From: Hypomesus transpacificus
Lineage: Eukaryota; Chordata; Actinopteri; Osmeriformes; Osmeridae
Length of the DNA: 64,000 nt
Direction of reading: 5' to 3'
Assembly (NCBI RefSeq): GCF_021917145.1
Contig: NC_061074.1
Coordinates: 13,621,772-13,685,771, forward strand
Of the stretch, positions 47,020-58,748 are shown in pieces; positions within the stretch are counted from its first letter, which is position 1; each line of letters starts with the position of its first letter. The notes under the pieces were generated by a model. The model made no database searches. It saw only the letters and a program-made list of their open reading frames with translations, and was not told where the DNA came from. Position numbers and translations under genes: made by a program.

Positions 47020-47352
47020 TGTCTTGGAATCAGGCTTGTCTTCTTCAGAAGTGTGGTTACGCTAATCAAACATACAAAAGAATAACCAAAATTACACTTA
47101 TTCAAAAAACATCCAATATATTGAAATATTCAAATATTCCTTATTTCATCCTTTTACTTACATCTGTTTCCACACAGCATAAAACTGGTTCAGTTTATGC
47201 CTAGTCTCTCCACTGCAGCACAAATTGTTATCCATAACCATTCATTTTCAATGACACACTAGGCAACAGCAATCAAGAACAGTTTGGGTGACACAGAAAC
47301 ACTAAGGTTTGACAAGAAACAAACGCAATTTTATGACTTGTGACTTTATATA
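47020..47352 (-). promoter_or_regulatory. OR8 promoter, leader exon and intron
   Basis: Minus-strand TATATAAA at 47352-47345, donor GAT/GTAAGT near 47159 and acceptor TTTGATTAG near 47063, all in register with OR7. Confidence 0.6.
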
Positions 47353-47525
47353 TTGAATGGTATCCATAGCCATGCATCATTTTCATCCCTATGAAGTCTT
47401 CTGAGATGATGCATAGGTAATCTGTAGATTCCTAAAATAACCCTTTGCGTCATTTTCTCAAGAGAATCGCACAAAAAAATAAAAAGAACACTTGCAGTTG
47501 TTTTAAGGTTTTTGCCAAGACAATA

Positions 47526-47940
47526 TGATAAGATGGATTTTCTGGATGAGGCAGGCCGGAAGGAGTCACGACAAAGGAAAGGAGTTTCACTTTGGTTTAT
47601 TAGTCGAGCGCCCGGAACAAACAATCAGTTCAAGACAAACTGATTGCATGAGTGAAAACTCTGTCTCTCAGCCATGCTTAAATACATGAGTTGGACTGTA
47701 CAGATATAGAATGCACAGAATTACTTCCTTAACGGGTCTTCAGTGCTCAGTGCACTGATACACTAGAACATTCAGCAGGTGAAGTTAATTACATGAGTCC
47801 CAGTTTGTACATGTTTTGCCTTACTTTCTCCTAACTGTCTGGTCTTTGTGCTATATTCTGCTCAGAGAGGGCCTCGCTGCAGGACCTCTTGACCTTGCAG
47901 AGACTCAGGTTGCACATGTACACAGAAAATCTGCCTTACA
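47526..47940 (-). mobile_element. Solo LTR, about 415 bp
   Basis: Starts TG and ends CA. Flanks CAATA and CAATT look like a 5-bp target duplication with one change. Read on the minus strand it carries a TATTTAAG box and then AATAAA, as an LTR does. It is absent from the paralogous place beside OR7 (about 43725), so it is younger than that block duplication. The family is undetermined; no internal region is present. Confidence 0.72.
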
Positions 47941-48605
47941 CAATTCAATTCAAACATTTTTAAACACATCAAAACATTTAAGTCAAATATTACAGTAATT
48001 AGAGTCAAACCAAAAACATGTTTAATCTGAAATATGTATGACATTTATGAATATAGGCTATGTATGAAATATGTATATGGCAAGAAACAGCAGCAGCAGT
48101 AAATACATTAATACTGCTCAGCCATCTGACCAGACCCCACCCAAGAACAAATACCAGAAAGTATACTACAGATACTAGTGAAGGGGGTAGTGAAGATGCT
48201 AATGATGGTGAGTGAGTGAGGTAGACACTTGTTGGCTGTCTTGACTTATTAGTGAACTGCTGTACCATTGGCAATTACTTGCACATTGATTTTACATAAT
48301 AATACCCAGTGACTCTTTGTTGAGTGGTTAATTGAAAAAAACAAAACAGAATTGGGTGCATTTCGTCGGGGCACTGTCAAGAACATAGAGAAGCAGAAAA
48401 ATTAAGAAAAAATTATAATACATATAGGCTAGTCTAAGAAAAAAAGTGGTGTAAAATGTATCTTTGGCGATGAAAAGTCGGGGGCCCACACCAATATTCT
48501 TTCAGGGGGCCCAGAATTCCTAGCAACTGCCCTGACTGTATGTCCATTAACTACGGTGGCCCTAAGGTGCACAACACATTTACTTTGTAATTGCAGCACA
48601 CAAGA
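47941..48605. other. OR8 upstream flank with hAT-like remnant
   Basis: About 48005-48405 is nearly identical to 54094-54475. At about 48480-48532, GGGGCCCACACCAATATTCT leads to CTAGCAACTGCCCTG, which looks like a hAT-type terminal region; no intact partner end is seen. After 48532 the OR7-flank homology resumes. Confidence 0.5.
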
Positions 48606-49486
48606 ACTTATATGTCAATTTCAGTGAATATGCAATAAGTTGTTCTGATGATCACAAAGGCATAGCACATGTTAAATTGTGAGCATTACAATTTATTTTA
48701 TAAACTTTTGTTATTATATGATATTATAATTTTTAAATTGTATGTAATGCATATTTGTGAGTTGTGTTTGTTTTGACTTTGACTAGCTGAAAATAGTGGA
48801 AAGTCCTGAAGACTGTAATGTAGTAGCTTTGCAGTCAGACTGGCTTTACAAGTCTTTGGTTTGGTTAGATTCATACTTTATCTTGTTGTTTGTGATTCGA
48901 CATACGAAGGTTAGTCGTCATTATACGTTGTCTGTAGTCTGCAGAGTAGCTGTGCTTTGCAACTACCGAAATGTCAGTTAATCAATTTTCTACATTTTTA
49001 TTTGGTTCATTGTGTAAAAATGTTCACTGTATTCCCCTACCCACCATAGTAAATGCCTTGTTTGTGACCACTTACTTGGCGATTAAACACAATTATGATT
49101 TTCACAGGCAATCAATCACTGTCCTTAAATGGTCTGAGGTAGAAAACTGTGAATCTGTTGGAGTAATTAACAAAAACCATTTTAATAGTATCCATTGTAG
49201 TTACACCATAATAACAATGAGGCACATATGAGTAGCCTATATTATACATAACAAGCAACACTAAAGATAATATTTAAGATAACAATTAAGCACATTACAA
49301 CTTTGATGTCACATTTGAAACTGCTGTATGCTTTAGGAGCACATACTTCATCTGAATCATTAAGTATTGTTGGACTGCCAAAAATGTAAGACAATTTAAA
49401 AGTTTACAGTTGTACAATGTATGGGAACATCTTTATATGAAGGTTTTTATCATTTACTAACATGTTATGTCAAATAGAAGTCAAGG

Positions 49487-50464
49487 TTACATTGAGACAG
49501 TGTTTACTTGAACTTTCAGGCCACCTGTACCAGGTAACTGAAAGAAGAGTTGTTTCAGTTTTACTTTAATCTCTTTACTTTTAATCCCATATATCAGTGG
49601 ATTGAGGCTCGGAGAAACCACTGCAAATAGCATCCCCATCATCTGCTGAAGCAGGCGTGGACTACCTTGAAACCTATACACTAAGACAATAAATATCCCT
49701 GTGATTTCATAAATGAGAAAAACAAGCAAATGAGTGCCACATGTGTTTATAGCCTTTAACTTAGCCCCTGGGTCTTTGTTTTTAAAGCAAGTGTAGATGA
49801 TCCATGAGTAGGAATATAGAACAGAAAACAAACCAATACCATGGTACACTCCAGTGATGAATAAGCCGTAGATATTGTTCACGCTTGTATCGGTTGCACA
49901 CGTTGCTTGTAAGAGGGTAACATTGTCACAGTAGACATTCACTAAAACAGTTTTACAGAACGGAAACCTCAACATAAGTCCTAACAACACAGTTATTAGT
50001 ATAATGTCAACCAACCAAACACAAACAATTAGGTTTCCAACAAGGCCCTTTGTCAAAATAGTGTGGTATCTTAAAGGATAGCAGATAGCTACATATCGAT
50101 CTAAAGCCATTACAGACAATATAAAGAGTGTGGCCCCTCCGTATATGTGAATGCAGAATGCTTGACCAAGGCAAGCTAAGAAACTGGTATATCTGAATTC
50201 AGACATTATTTCGGACAACACCTTGGGAATCATGGCACTGATGCCTATCAAGTCGTTGATTATTAAATGGCAAAGCAACATGTACATAGGTTCATGTAGA
50301 CTTTTGTTAACAGCTATGACCAAAAGCAAAGCTAGATTACACAACACTGAAAAAGTATACAAAACAGAACCTATGAATACAAACCCTAACTTGCCATTAT
50401 TGCTCAACTCCATTGCACCCATGGTGAAAACTGAGTTAAGTACATCCATTGTATTGTTTCCCAT
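49487..50464 (-). CDS. OR9, odorant receptor (OR9/OR11 pair)
   Basis: Intact 325-residue receptor. I start at MGNNTMDVLNS (ATG 50464-50462); the open frame six codons further up begins with GTG and is not a start. Hallmarks: LHEPMYMLLCHLIINDLIGI, MALDRYVAICYPLRYHT, VNVYCDNVTLLQATCATDTS, LKAINTCGTHL and PSLNPLIYGIKSKEIKV. Five residues differ from OR11. At two of them OR9 has His, where OR11 keeps the residue usual in the cluster (Asn in LLCNLIIND, Gln in TM5 VYQG). Confidence 0.95.
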   Translation of the reverse strand: MGNNTMDVLNSVFTMGAMELSNNGKLGFVFIGSVLYTFSVLCNLALLLVIAVNKSLHEPMYMLLCHLIINDLIGISAMIPKVLSEIMSEFRYTSFLACLGQAFCIHIYGGATLFILSVMALDRYVAICYPLRYHTILTKGLVGNLIVCVWLVDIILITVLLGLMLRFPFCKTVLVNVYCDNVTLLQATCATDTSVNNIYGLFITGVYHGIGLFSVLYSYSWIIYTCFKNKDPGAKLKAINTCGTHLLVFLIYEITGIFIVLVYRFQGSPRLLQQMMGMLFAVVSPSLNPLIYGIKSKEIKVKLKQLFFQLPGTGGLKVQVNTVSM

Positions 50465-50680
50465 TGCAAAGTTGCAACTCACTGTTACACACCTGCACTG
50501 AGGATGTTGAAATGTCTTCCTGATTAGTTATAATACCAGACTTTAGTGAGAGACTGTTTAAGTCAACCAACCAAGACATGCACATTGCCTTACTTCATCA
50601 AATATCTGAGGATACCTGTGGATATCTGTGAAAATGTCCCAAGAATGGTTATAATATAACACTTGTATGTGGTTATATAA
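50465..50680 (-). promoter_or_regulatory. OR9 TATA-like box and leader
   Basis: Minus-strand TTATATAA at 50680-50673. A donor CACAG/GTATCC at 50616/50615 would end a leader exon of about 35 bp. Candidate acceptors lie near 50505 and 50484. The exact junction is uncertain. Confidence 0.45.
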
Positions 50681-51489
50681 GACATGTGAAGATGCATTAG
50701 TTTTGAAGGAAAGGATTGGATGATAATAATTAGGGGGAGGGGAGGTCATCATGTTTAATGCACTAGTAATAATAACTAATAACCACCACACTGGCCCCAC
50801 CATGACAACAGTCACCCTGCTAGACTGGAGCTGAGCTGTGAACCAATAGTAGGAGTCACAATGTGCAATTGGCAGTGCACTGACCAATAGTTGGGTTTGG
50901 ATGGTGTGTTGCTGAGCAGACGTAGCGAGAAACATCTCATGTAATTCACTGACCAACTCAAGCTAGATTCCAGTGCTTCTGAAAGCGGCACATGGACATA
51001 AGGATTCGTAAACATTCCCTAAATCATCTTGCCTACCAACACCAATATATGTTGTTTCTAATGTCATAATGTGTTGACAATCCTCCTGTGAGTTAGTTTG
51101 AAGTCACTGCTCAGATTACACACTAGGTGTGAGGCCTCAACGGGAGGCTCAGTACAGTGGTTGTGTTTGCTGTAGGCCTACTGCTTTCCTAACAATTTAG
51201 AAGTCACGTTTTTTTGACCTCCCACAGTAGTAGAAACAGCACAATGGAAAGCCACTCAAAATCGAAGTTACTTGTAATCTCTGGGCATAACCGTCTACAC
51301 CGACTCCGTCGGTTGCAGATGGGTATGTTTCCAGGCTGTGTATATCAACGCCCTGTATTTTTTCGTTTGCCCTTCGACTGGTTAGCTCCTAAGATTCCCA
51401 CACAGCAGAAGTCTAGTTGGCTCTACAATTTACCGGGGGCCGGGGCTAGGTTTGAATCTAGGAACAAAACGAAGCACAGCTGCCAGCTG

Positions 51490-52860
51490 TACTATGGAGA
51501 GAGCAACGCTAGTGCTAAATAATTATTTAGATCCATAGGTCGGCTCCATTACGCCAGGTAAGAGGGCTCGTGAGACTGCTCACCCAAAGAACGAAGGGCA
51601 ACCAAGTAGCCTCAACTTTCCTAATGCTGAGTAGAGGGCTCGAGTAGCATGTACCTGCAGAGCCGGAGAGATGCAGTTTCAGGACCGCAGTTCTATGACC
51701 CTCGTTTTTTTCTGACAGAGCCACCTAGCGAATTGGATAACCATGGACCGGAACAAGATAATCAATATTTTCCTGCAGTAGTGAACGTAGCAGAGCCTGT
51801 TTAAGGAGAGCTAGAGAATGTCTAAAATGGGGACTTTGAGTTGTTTAACCCTGAAAAGAGGCTTACTCCAAGGTTTTCTGTTCCAGGAAGAGAGGTAACG
51901 AAGCCTTTTGGTAAGTTTCCATGGTAACTTACTCCGTGTAACTAACCGCTAGCAGGTTTTCCATGCCAAACTCTGCGTTTCTACCTATCCCCTCCCACAT
52001 ATCTATTTCAAGATTGTAGGGGGTCAATATTGGCCAAACAACTAAAACGAATTCCCCTATGGCCCCTAAGGAAGATGGGAAACTGAACAGTGTATTAACA
52101 TTAACCAAATAATGCCAATACCAGAGGAGTAGGACAAGCCAGAGCTGATGAGAAGGTCTCAGGAGATCAAGAATCCACAGAACAATGCTTCACAATTCAT
52201 TTTATACCCAAGAACAACACAATCCCACCACAATCTTGACCCTTACTTATCAACATGACTAGCAATGCTACATAAGTTACACATTGAGGTGTGAGAGCCA
52301 TCAAGTTGAGACTCCAGTAACTGCATATTTTACCATATGAGAGGCGGGGGCGGGTTGATAGCCTTACAAGATCAGCCTTTCTTCTGCCCTAAGTACACCA
52401 TCTCTTGGTCAAAATAGAAATTCAGCAAATTCAACAATTATTATTCATATAGGTTATTATTCCTACTATTAACATCACCCGTGACCATGCATCCTCCTGT
52501 AACTGGTGTTCCATTAAATCTTTTTCAAGATTAGCCTTTATTCTTCTACCCTTAATAGGCCTACACCATCTCTTCGTTAGTTTTTGACATTTTCTTCATA
52601 AGATGCAGTTTTTCCAATCATTAACTTGTAACTGGGAATACATGAGATTACATTAAATTTTACTGTTCCACATGTAAAATTCACCTGTCATTAAATGAAC
52701 ATCTCACTGTATACAGCATCAATGCTCTGTTGTCAGAATGTGCAAATCGTTTTTATATTCATTATTCTCATAATGTCAGTGTAACTGACAATTCCACACA
52801 AGCCTGTAGATAAAAGTAAATGGAGAGAGAACTACCAGTAGCTACCATACACTTGATACT
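51490..52860. other. Copy-1-specific stretch with inverted repeat to 53.03 kb
   Basis: Absent from the duplicate at 61.6 kb. Sequence at about 51668-51742 (GCAGTTTCAGGACC ... CCACCTAGCGAATTG) is an inverted copy of 53033-53095, so 51668-53095 may be a transposon-like unit of about 1.4 kb. GCAGAGCCTGTTTAAGGAGAG near 51793 is shared with the termini of the element at 53133. No coding region recognised. Confidence 0.45.
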
Positions 52861-53132
52861 GCAATTGTTATTGTTTATTATTGTAGGTCTACTGTATGTT
52901 TAAAATATATCCATATCTGAATAATCAAATTTCCAAGTTGTCCTTGTTCCTTGTGTCTTTCAAACCATTCAAATAGCCTATCTTGTTGCAATCTAGTGAC
53001 ACATACTCAATAGTATGTTTCGTCTTTCAATTCGCTAGGTGGCGCTGTCAGATAAAACGAGGGTCCTGAAACTGCTGTTCCGAAACTGCAGCCAGAGAAT
53101 GTCTAATATTCACCAGAGAACCATACAGATAA

Positions 53133-54093
53133 CAGAGCCTGTTTAAGGAGAGCCTTGCAACTCCCTATCAAGCTCCATTGTACCGGATTTGGCTGCAGTT
53201 CCACCAGAGTCCCACTGGGGGTGATCGCGAGCGAGTGCATGTTGAATGGGAGTCTAAGGAGCTAAACGGCTAAATTGGTCTCTTTCGTCTGATTGTCTTT
53301 GAGAAATCTCTGATTTGATTGTACTTTTTGCATGTTCAACATGGATTATAGGTCGAAAGTTGAATGAACGAGTACGTTTGTCCTTTTGATTTCTTACAGG
53401 GTGAGTCATTGTTCCCCATAACACCCTAGCATTCTGCTAATGAATGCTGATTGGTTAGTGAAGGACTAATAAACCAATTACTTGTTTGTAAACATTCGGG
53501 ATGCGCGCGCAATGTGGTTGCAGAAAACCGGGAAAGGATAGCATTTTAAATGGCAAAAGGACCACACGGATAATACAAATAGTTAGATTTAAAAAGACCA
53601 AAAAGGTCAAGGAGGACAGCCTTTAAAAGAGAAAACGATTACCCATTGATCTGTCGCATCAGAATTTTGATTTGGGTCACGAAAGTCTTGACAATTGAGT
53701 AAGAATATCGCCCGGTAAACCGCATAGTCGGGCGGAAGCCATGTCTTCACGTCATGTCACAAAGTTCATAATTTTACAGTTTTACAGTCAATTCAACATC
53801 TAAAAAGTCGAGCAGGGCAGCTTTCAAGAGATATGGGAATTCTGCTTTTAGGCAGCTGGTCCGATTATTTTTGTGATTTGTTCAACACTGGCAATCTGAG
53901 TGAGACTGCGTCCCCGTTAGACTGTTTTGACGCTAGCCTCAGTCAGACTCGCTCACTGGCAGTGTGCACAATGTTGTATTTCATTCCATTCTACAGAGAC
54001 ACATTCTCCATTCTACGAAGATAGCCAGCATCTCGGATTTCTTTAACCAAGCCTGTTTCATTCGTCAATTGCCTGAGGTACTAACGTTAGCCG
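53133..54093. mobile_element. Left part of unidentified long-TIR element (copy 1)
   Basis: Begins CAGAGCCTGTTTAAGGAGAG and continues with TGCAGTTCCACCAGAGTCCC and GATCGCGAGCGAGTGCATGT, matching 62185 onward. The right part is missing: at 54093 it switches to OR8-flank sequence. No recognisable transposase. Confidence 0.55.
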
Positions 54094-55791
54094 TTTAATC
54101 TGAAATATGTATGACATTTATGAATATAGGCTATGTATGAAATATGTATATGGCAAGAAACAGCAGCAGCAGTAAATACATTAATACTGCTCAGCCATCT
54201 GACCAGACCCCACCCAAGAACAAATACCAGAAAGTATACTACAGATACTAGTGAAGGGGGTAGTGAAGATGCTAATGATGGTGAGTGAGTGAGGTAGACA
54301 CTTGTTGGCTGTCTTGACTTATTAGTGAACTGCTGTACCATTGGCAATTACTTGCACATTGATTTCACATAATAATACCCAGTGACTCTTTGTTGAGTGG
54401 TTAATTGGAAAAAAAAAAACAGAATTGGGTGCATTTCGTCGGGGCACTGTCAAGAACATAGAGAAGCAGAAAAAATAAGAAAATGAACTATGTAATTGCA
54501 GCACACAAGAACTGACTACATTTTCCCCGATCACACATCATTACACAAACAGAGGCCTGAAGCAAACAAACCTTCTGCAAAAACAGCAACAACAAAAACT
54601 GTTGATGCTGTTGCACTGTGGGTTTATGTTGCTGTGGGAAAATGGTTTTGTAACTTAGCTAGGTAAATGCTGCAAAGCACCTACATGTAGCCTAATTTTA
54701 GTTTTATAATGACGTGTTACTTTTGTATCGTAAATGTTGTGTTATTATGGTTTAATGTTATATTGACCAAGGACTGAGCTTTTCTTGGCCTATAAATTTC
54801 TCGATGTAATCATCCATTTCATCCTCTACTAGGCCTACTTCATCCTCCCTTTACTTTTTCATATCAATTGCTCCACTGCGCAGTCGTTGTTTGTGGTAGC
54901 CTACATGAAGACCAAGGCTCATAGGTTGTTAGAGGTTGATCGCCTATGGCTGAACACAAGCTTGCAGATACTGTTGCTTTAGCGACTCTTCACCTTCCCT
55001 AGCGACCAAAAAATCTAGTGACTAGCGACAATCTGCTACTTTCTTCTTTTTCAACAAAGGTTTTTGAAGAAACTTTTAAAAGGTTGAAAACATTAAAATA
55101 AAAGTGTTAGGATTTTTTGGGGAAAGGTTGAAAAACGTTTTTCTAATAAAGGTTCAGAAAAAAAAGTTTTGAAAGGTTTCAAAAGAAAATTCCAAAAAAA
55201 CGTTTTCATCGTTGATGAGTACCTGATGAGGGCTCTACTATACTTTGGGGTACTCTATTGTACTTTGCTCTGCTTTACTCTGTTATAGGCTTCTCTGTTC
55301 TCATCTCCCCACTCCTCTTCTCTCCTTTCACTGTGTATGTGAAAAAAGGTTAAAATATTTTCAAAAAAAACTGTTAACTTGATTGTTATTCAATTGATTT
55401 ACTTAATTTGTGATTCAAATACATTATCTTGAGTATTCATGCATGTTTATATGAGTCACAACTGCCTCTAAGTCTAAAAGATGGAAAAACTGAGTCCTAT
55501 ATGGACCTGTCATGAACTATTCCAGACTTTTACAAGCTAATAAATAGAGCAGGGCTATCACCAAACAAGGCACTCTGAGCTGCAGAACAAGAAGAGGTAG
55601 GGGATAAGTTCAGCTGGTTAGCATCTACAGTGGTACTACTTTATATCATGTATATTTTAATAGCCATGTAACTAAGTAGTCATCATAGAATACCTATCAT
55701 AAAATATTAATAGTAAGTTGTAATATCAATTGTCCTTTCTGTTGCAGTTGGAACCCATTATCAGCAACTACAAAAGCAACAACCATACAAT
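54094..55791. other. OR7/OR8-type flank remnant and OR10 upstream region
   Basis: 54094-54475 copies 48005-48405, and 54515-55045 copies 43940-44500, without an accompanying OR coding exon: a third, gutted copy of the OR7/OR8 flank. 55060-55210 is A-rich. For OR10, a donor GAAGAG/GTAGGG (55596/55597) and acceptor TTTCTGTTGCAG (ends 55747) make a leader intron. Confidence 0.6.
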
Positions 55792-56733
55792 ATGGTTATG
55801 GTAACAAATGTTTCTGATATTACAGTCATGCTGATAATGGAGCCTCTTGCTTTAACTACTTTTTCCATTTATCCAGCATTCGTTTTTGGGACCCTTACTT
55901 ATGTTATCATAGTGTTTTGTAATTTAATGGTTTTAACAGCAATTGGCCTGAACAGGAGATTGCATAACCCCATGTTTATTCTACTCTTCAACATGACTGT
56001 TAATGACATGATGGGCACCACTGCTTTCTTTCCTCAAATGCTGCTGAGCATCTTGACCCAGAACAGGTCCATCTCCTATACTGCATGTTACATACAGGCT
56101 CTTCTTACACACATGTACGGAGGAGGTTCCTTACTTATTTTGACTGCCATGGCATATGACAGGTATGTTGCCATTTGCCGTCCACTAAGGTATAACTCCA
56201 TTATGACGCCGACTCACTTGATTCGACTAATCATCATGATTTGGGTCCTCAACATATTTCTGATGATGATGCTGTTGGGTTTGCTCTTACGTTTTGAAAT
56301 CTGCAGAACGACTATAGTGGACATGTACTGTAATAACCCCTCTTTACTCAAGTTAATCTGTGAGGACACACGTTTGAACAATTACTACGGTTTGGCTCTT
56401 ATAGCCTTCTACCAAGGCCTTTCAGCCTTTGTTGTTGGATTCACATACTTGCAGATCCTGCTCACCTGTGTTATGAATAAGCAATCTGATGCCAAGAGTA
56501 AGGCCATTCAAACCTGTGGCACACACCTGGTGGTGTTTTTGTTCTTGGAGTGTAACTCATGCTTTGCTCTGACAGCTCATCGGTTTGAGAGCGTGTCCCC
56601 TTTCCTCAGAAGGGCTTTTGGAGTGTCAGTTATGGTGTTTCCTCCCTTAGTAAATCCTCTAATATATGGTCTGAAAACAAAAGAAATTCGACAGAGTTTT
56701 AGGTTACTTTTTAAAAGAAATGCTTTCTCATGA
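55792..56733 (+). CDS. OR10, odorant receptor
   Basis: Intact 313-residue receptor starting MVMVTNVSDI (N-glycosylation NVS), 44 bp after the leader acceptor. Hallmarks: LHNPMFILLFNMTVNDMMGT, MAYDRYVAICRPLRYNS, VDMYCNNPSLLKLICEDT, SKAIQTCGTHLVVFL and PPLVNPLIYGLKTKEIRQS. The TM2 and TM7 motifs are closest to OR7/OR8. It is the only intact plus-strand OR right of OR6. Its 5' flank has an orphan relative at 38.04-38.2 kb. Confidence 0.95.
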   Translation: MVMVTNVSDITVMLIMEPLALTTFSIYPAFVFGTLTYVIIVFCNLMVLTAIGLNRRLHNPMFILLFNMTVNDMMGTTAFFPQMLLSILTQNRSISYTACYIQALLTHMYGGGSLLILTAMAYDRYVAICRPLRYNSIMTPTHLIRLIIMIWVLNIFLMMMLLGLLLRFEICRTTIVDMYCNNPSLLKLICEDTRLNNYYGLALIAFYQGLSAFVVGFTYLQILLTCVMNKQSDAKSKAIQTCGTHLVVFLFLECNSCFALTAHRFESVSPFLRRAFGVSVMVFPPLVNPLIYGLKTKEIRQSFRLLFKRNAFS

Positions 56734-57966
56734 TGACCATGACAGCCACGAATGTAATATCCCTTGAAACCAGGTTTTAATATCAATCATAATGAATTTA
56801 ATGAATGTTTATAGTGTAACATACTATATGAAACTGTACATTCAAAGTAATGGTAAAATAAATTAATACACAATCCTCATTCATGTCTACACTGTCAGTA
56901 TCCATACAACGTCTTTGGTTAACTGTTTATTCATACTTATATGTACAATTGAGTGCAGCTGTCATAGTACAGTGTTTATGTCCATAGTGGGTTGTTTTAC
57001 TGTTACACTGCCCAATCATCAGAATGAAGTACTATACTGTAACAATATTATTGTTGCACTGTGGCAGGTAAAAAAACTGAGTTAATACAGAAATACTGTT
57101 AGAACAGTGCACTTCTGATCCTTGATTTTCTGCTGTATTTACCTTATTACACTATTTGTATGTTGCTTTAAACTCATCCTGTAAATTGATACAATTTAAT
57201 TTAAAGTTCCTTATAAACCTTTTTGTAAAAAATAAAAAGGATTATAGAGATGAATGTGCTTGTGCTTTATCTTGATGCCTTACCTTTATGTACACATGGA
57301 AAGCTATAAACATTTAACGTTTGATGAAAAAAGGTTTCACTGCAAGGCTCAGTCAGTGGCGTGTCCAGATGTTTTTGACTAGGTTGGTCCAAATGGGGCA
57401 GATTTATGCAGGGGTGGTATGAGGTACAACAGTCACATTTGAACATTTTGGCATTAATTTACTATTCGTCTCCATTACCTATATGTACTTTAATTACTAA
57501 TTAAAGTGGAATTACTCGTTACGGTGTCTTACATTCCTGTGTTAAAAGTTTAATTCAGAATATAAATAGACCTACCAATTACAACACAACAGAGTGGCAT
57601 ACAAATCTTCCATACTTTATTTAAAGAAATTGTCCTTCCAATAGTAGGCTATACAAAAGAAAACAAAAGGTGGGCATATCAATGGCGCCCGGGGCCAAGA
57701 GCCCACCCGTGTCCTGGCCAGGACCGGGGCAGGAGAGCATCTGTTCTGCATGTTTTTTTGTAGTGGGGTTATTAGGGGTAACTGCAAGCGAGCACGAAAA
57801 CATGAAAATCACAAGCACAATCACAGGCACAAACATCATGAGCACTGCTATATTTGTAACTCCAGGAATCTGTGTTTGTGTGTCACCGATATCTTAATAG
57901 TCGACTTCATCACGGGCACGGTGCACTAATAATATGTCTAAAAAAGGATCTGTGGTTAACACAAGC
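56734..57966. other. OR10 3' flank
   Basis: AT-rich. CAGTGGCGTGTCCAGA at about 57354 resembles one end of a hAT-like element, but I find no matching right end. GC-rich sequence at about 57680-57735 has no identifiable origin. Confidence 0.4.
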
Positions 57967-57970
57967 TTAA

Positions 57971-58325
57971 AGGCAGGGTAGGCAAGTTGTGTGAAGCTAG
58001 CTATTTTAGCTTCTTTTTGACACAATTCAAACCAAAATATCCCACCTCCTCCCTTCAAAGCCACTCTCACAAAACTACAGTAAGTAGAGGGGCAGAGTGC
58101 ACGCAGGTAGGTAGGTAGACAGACAGGTAGCCCATTCAATCAATAGTCAGGGTACACCTTAATGATTGGTCGTGTTTATTACGGTATTGCGACACCCACA
58201 GATGTTGGAAGGATTTCTTATTACCATCAAACCTTTCAATGTATTGGTTGATATCAAGACGTGACAGTACTTTCGGCAAATATTACAAAAATGGCTTCTC
58301 AACAACAACATTGCCTACCCTGTCT
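57971..58325. mobile_element. TTAA-flanked MITE, 355 bp
   Basis: Ends AGGCAGGGTAGGCAA and, inverted, AGACAGGGTAGGCAA (one mismatch), with TTAA on both sides (57967-57970, 58326-58329). No coding capacity. The flanks suggest piggyBac-type mobilisation; the termini differ from those of the MITE beside chrna10. Confidence 0.8.
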
Positions 58326-58329
58326 TTAA

Positions 58330-58748
58330 GATGTTGTAGCCTATTTAAGAAGTAAGTGCGCAAAATCTGAAGTTGAAAACTCAGTGGTGGGGACGTTGAA
58401 GACATGCGGCCATGGTGTAGTTTGAAGTTAGCCTAGCTTTTAACTTCTGGCAATTACATTTATGCTTAAAAACCCATAAAGCTTATGTTTTCTGTTATTT
58501 TGCAGAACAAAATGTTTTCCACATAGATTATTTTCAGCGATAATCCAAATTCCATTGGAAAAATACATAGACTGTATCCCATAGGCTTTTTGTCGATAGA
58601 AGGGGGGCAAAGGCCTACTCATAGGGCCTACTGGGCCTACTCTTTGACAAGGGCGATGCCAACTTCTGGGTTGCCCACAAAAAGATGTCCTTCCTGCAAC
58701 ACTTTATTAGTTACCCTGCAGCGCCACTAAGTGGCACACCTGTGTTAC
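58330..58748. other. Unique interval before the second segmental copy
   Basis: No gene, array or repeat recognised. Confidence 0.4.

Larger units (their letters stand above)
48606..54085. repeat. Segmental duplication, copy 1 (contains OR9)
   Basis: Homologous to 58749-63115. Identity is very high across OR9 and its flanks (48606-51490 against 58749-61644) and resumes at about 52860 against 61914. Copy 1 has about 1.37 kb (51490-52860) where copy 2 has about 0.27 kb of unrelated sequence. Confidence 0.93.

Noticed and set aside
48005-48274. Conserved 85-90 codon frame repeated at 54087-54347 (-)
   Set aside because: It is conserved only because the DNA was recently duplicated; the frame shows no domain and is not seen in the 43.8-kb paralogous flank.
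48796-48981. Identical 61-codon frames at 48796 and 58940
   Set aside because: They lie inside the recent segmental duplication; identity reflects age, not coding constraint.
50465-50482. Upstream start for OR9 (and 60617-60634 for OR11)
   Set aside because: The first codon of the longer frame is GTG; the first ATG is 18 bp further in and sits near splice signals.
57354-57735. Second hAT-like element after OR10
   Set aside because: One plausible terminus (CAGTGGCGTGTCCAGA) but no inverted partner and no target duplication found.
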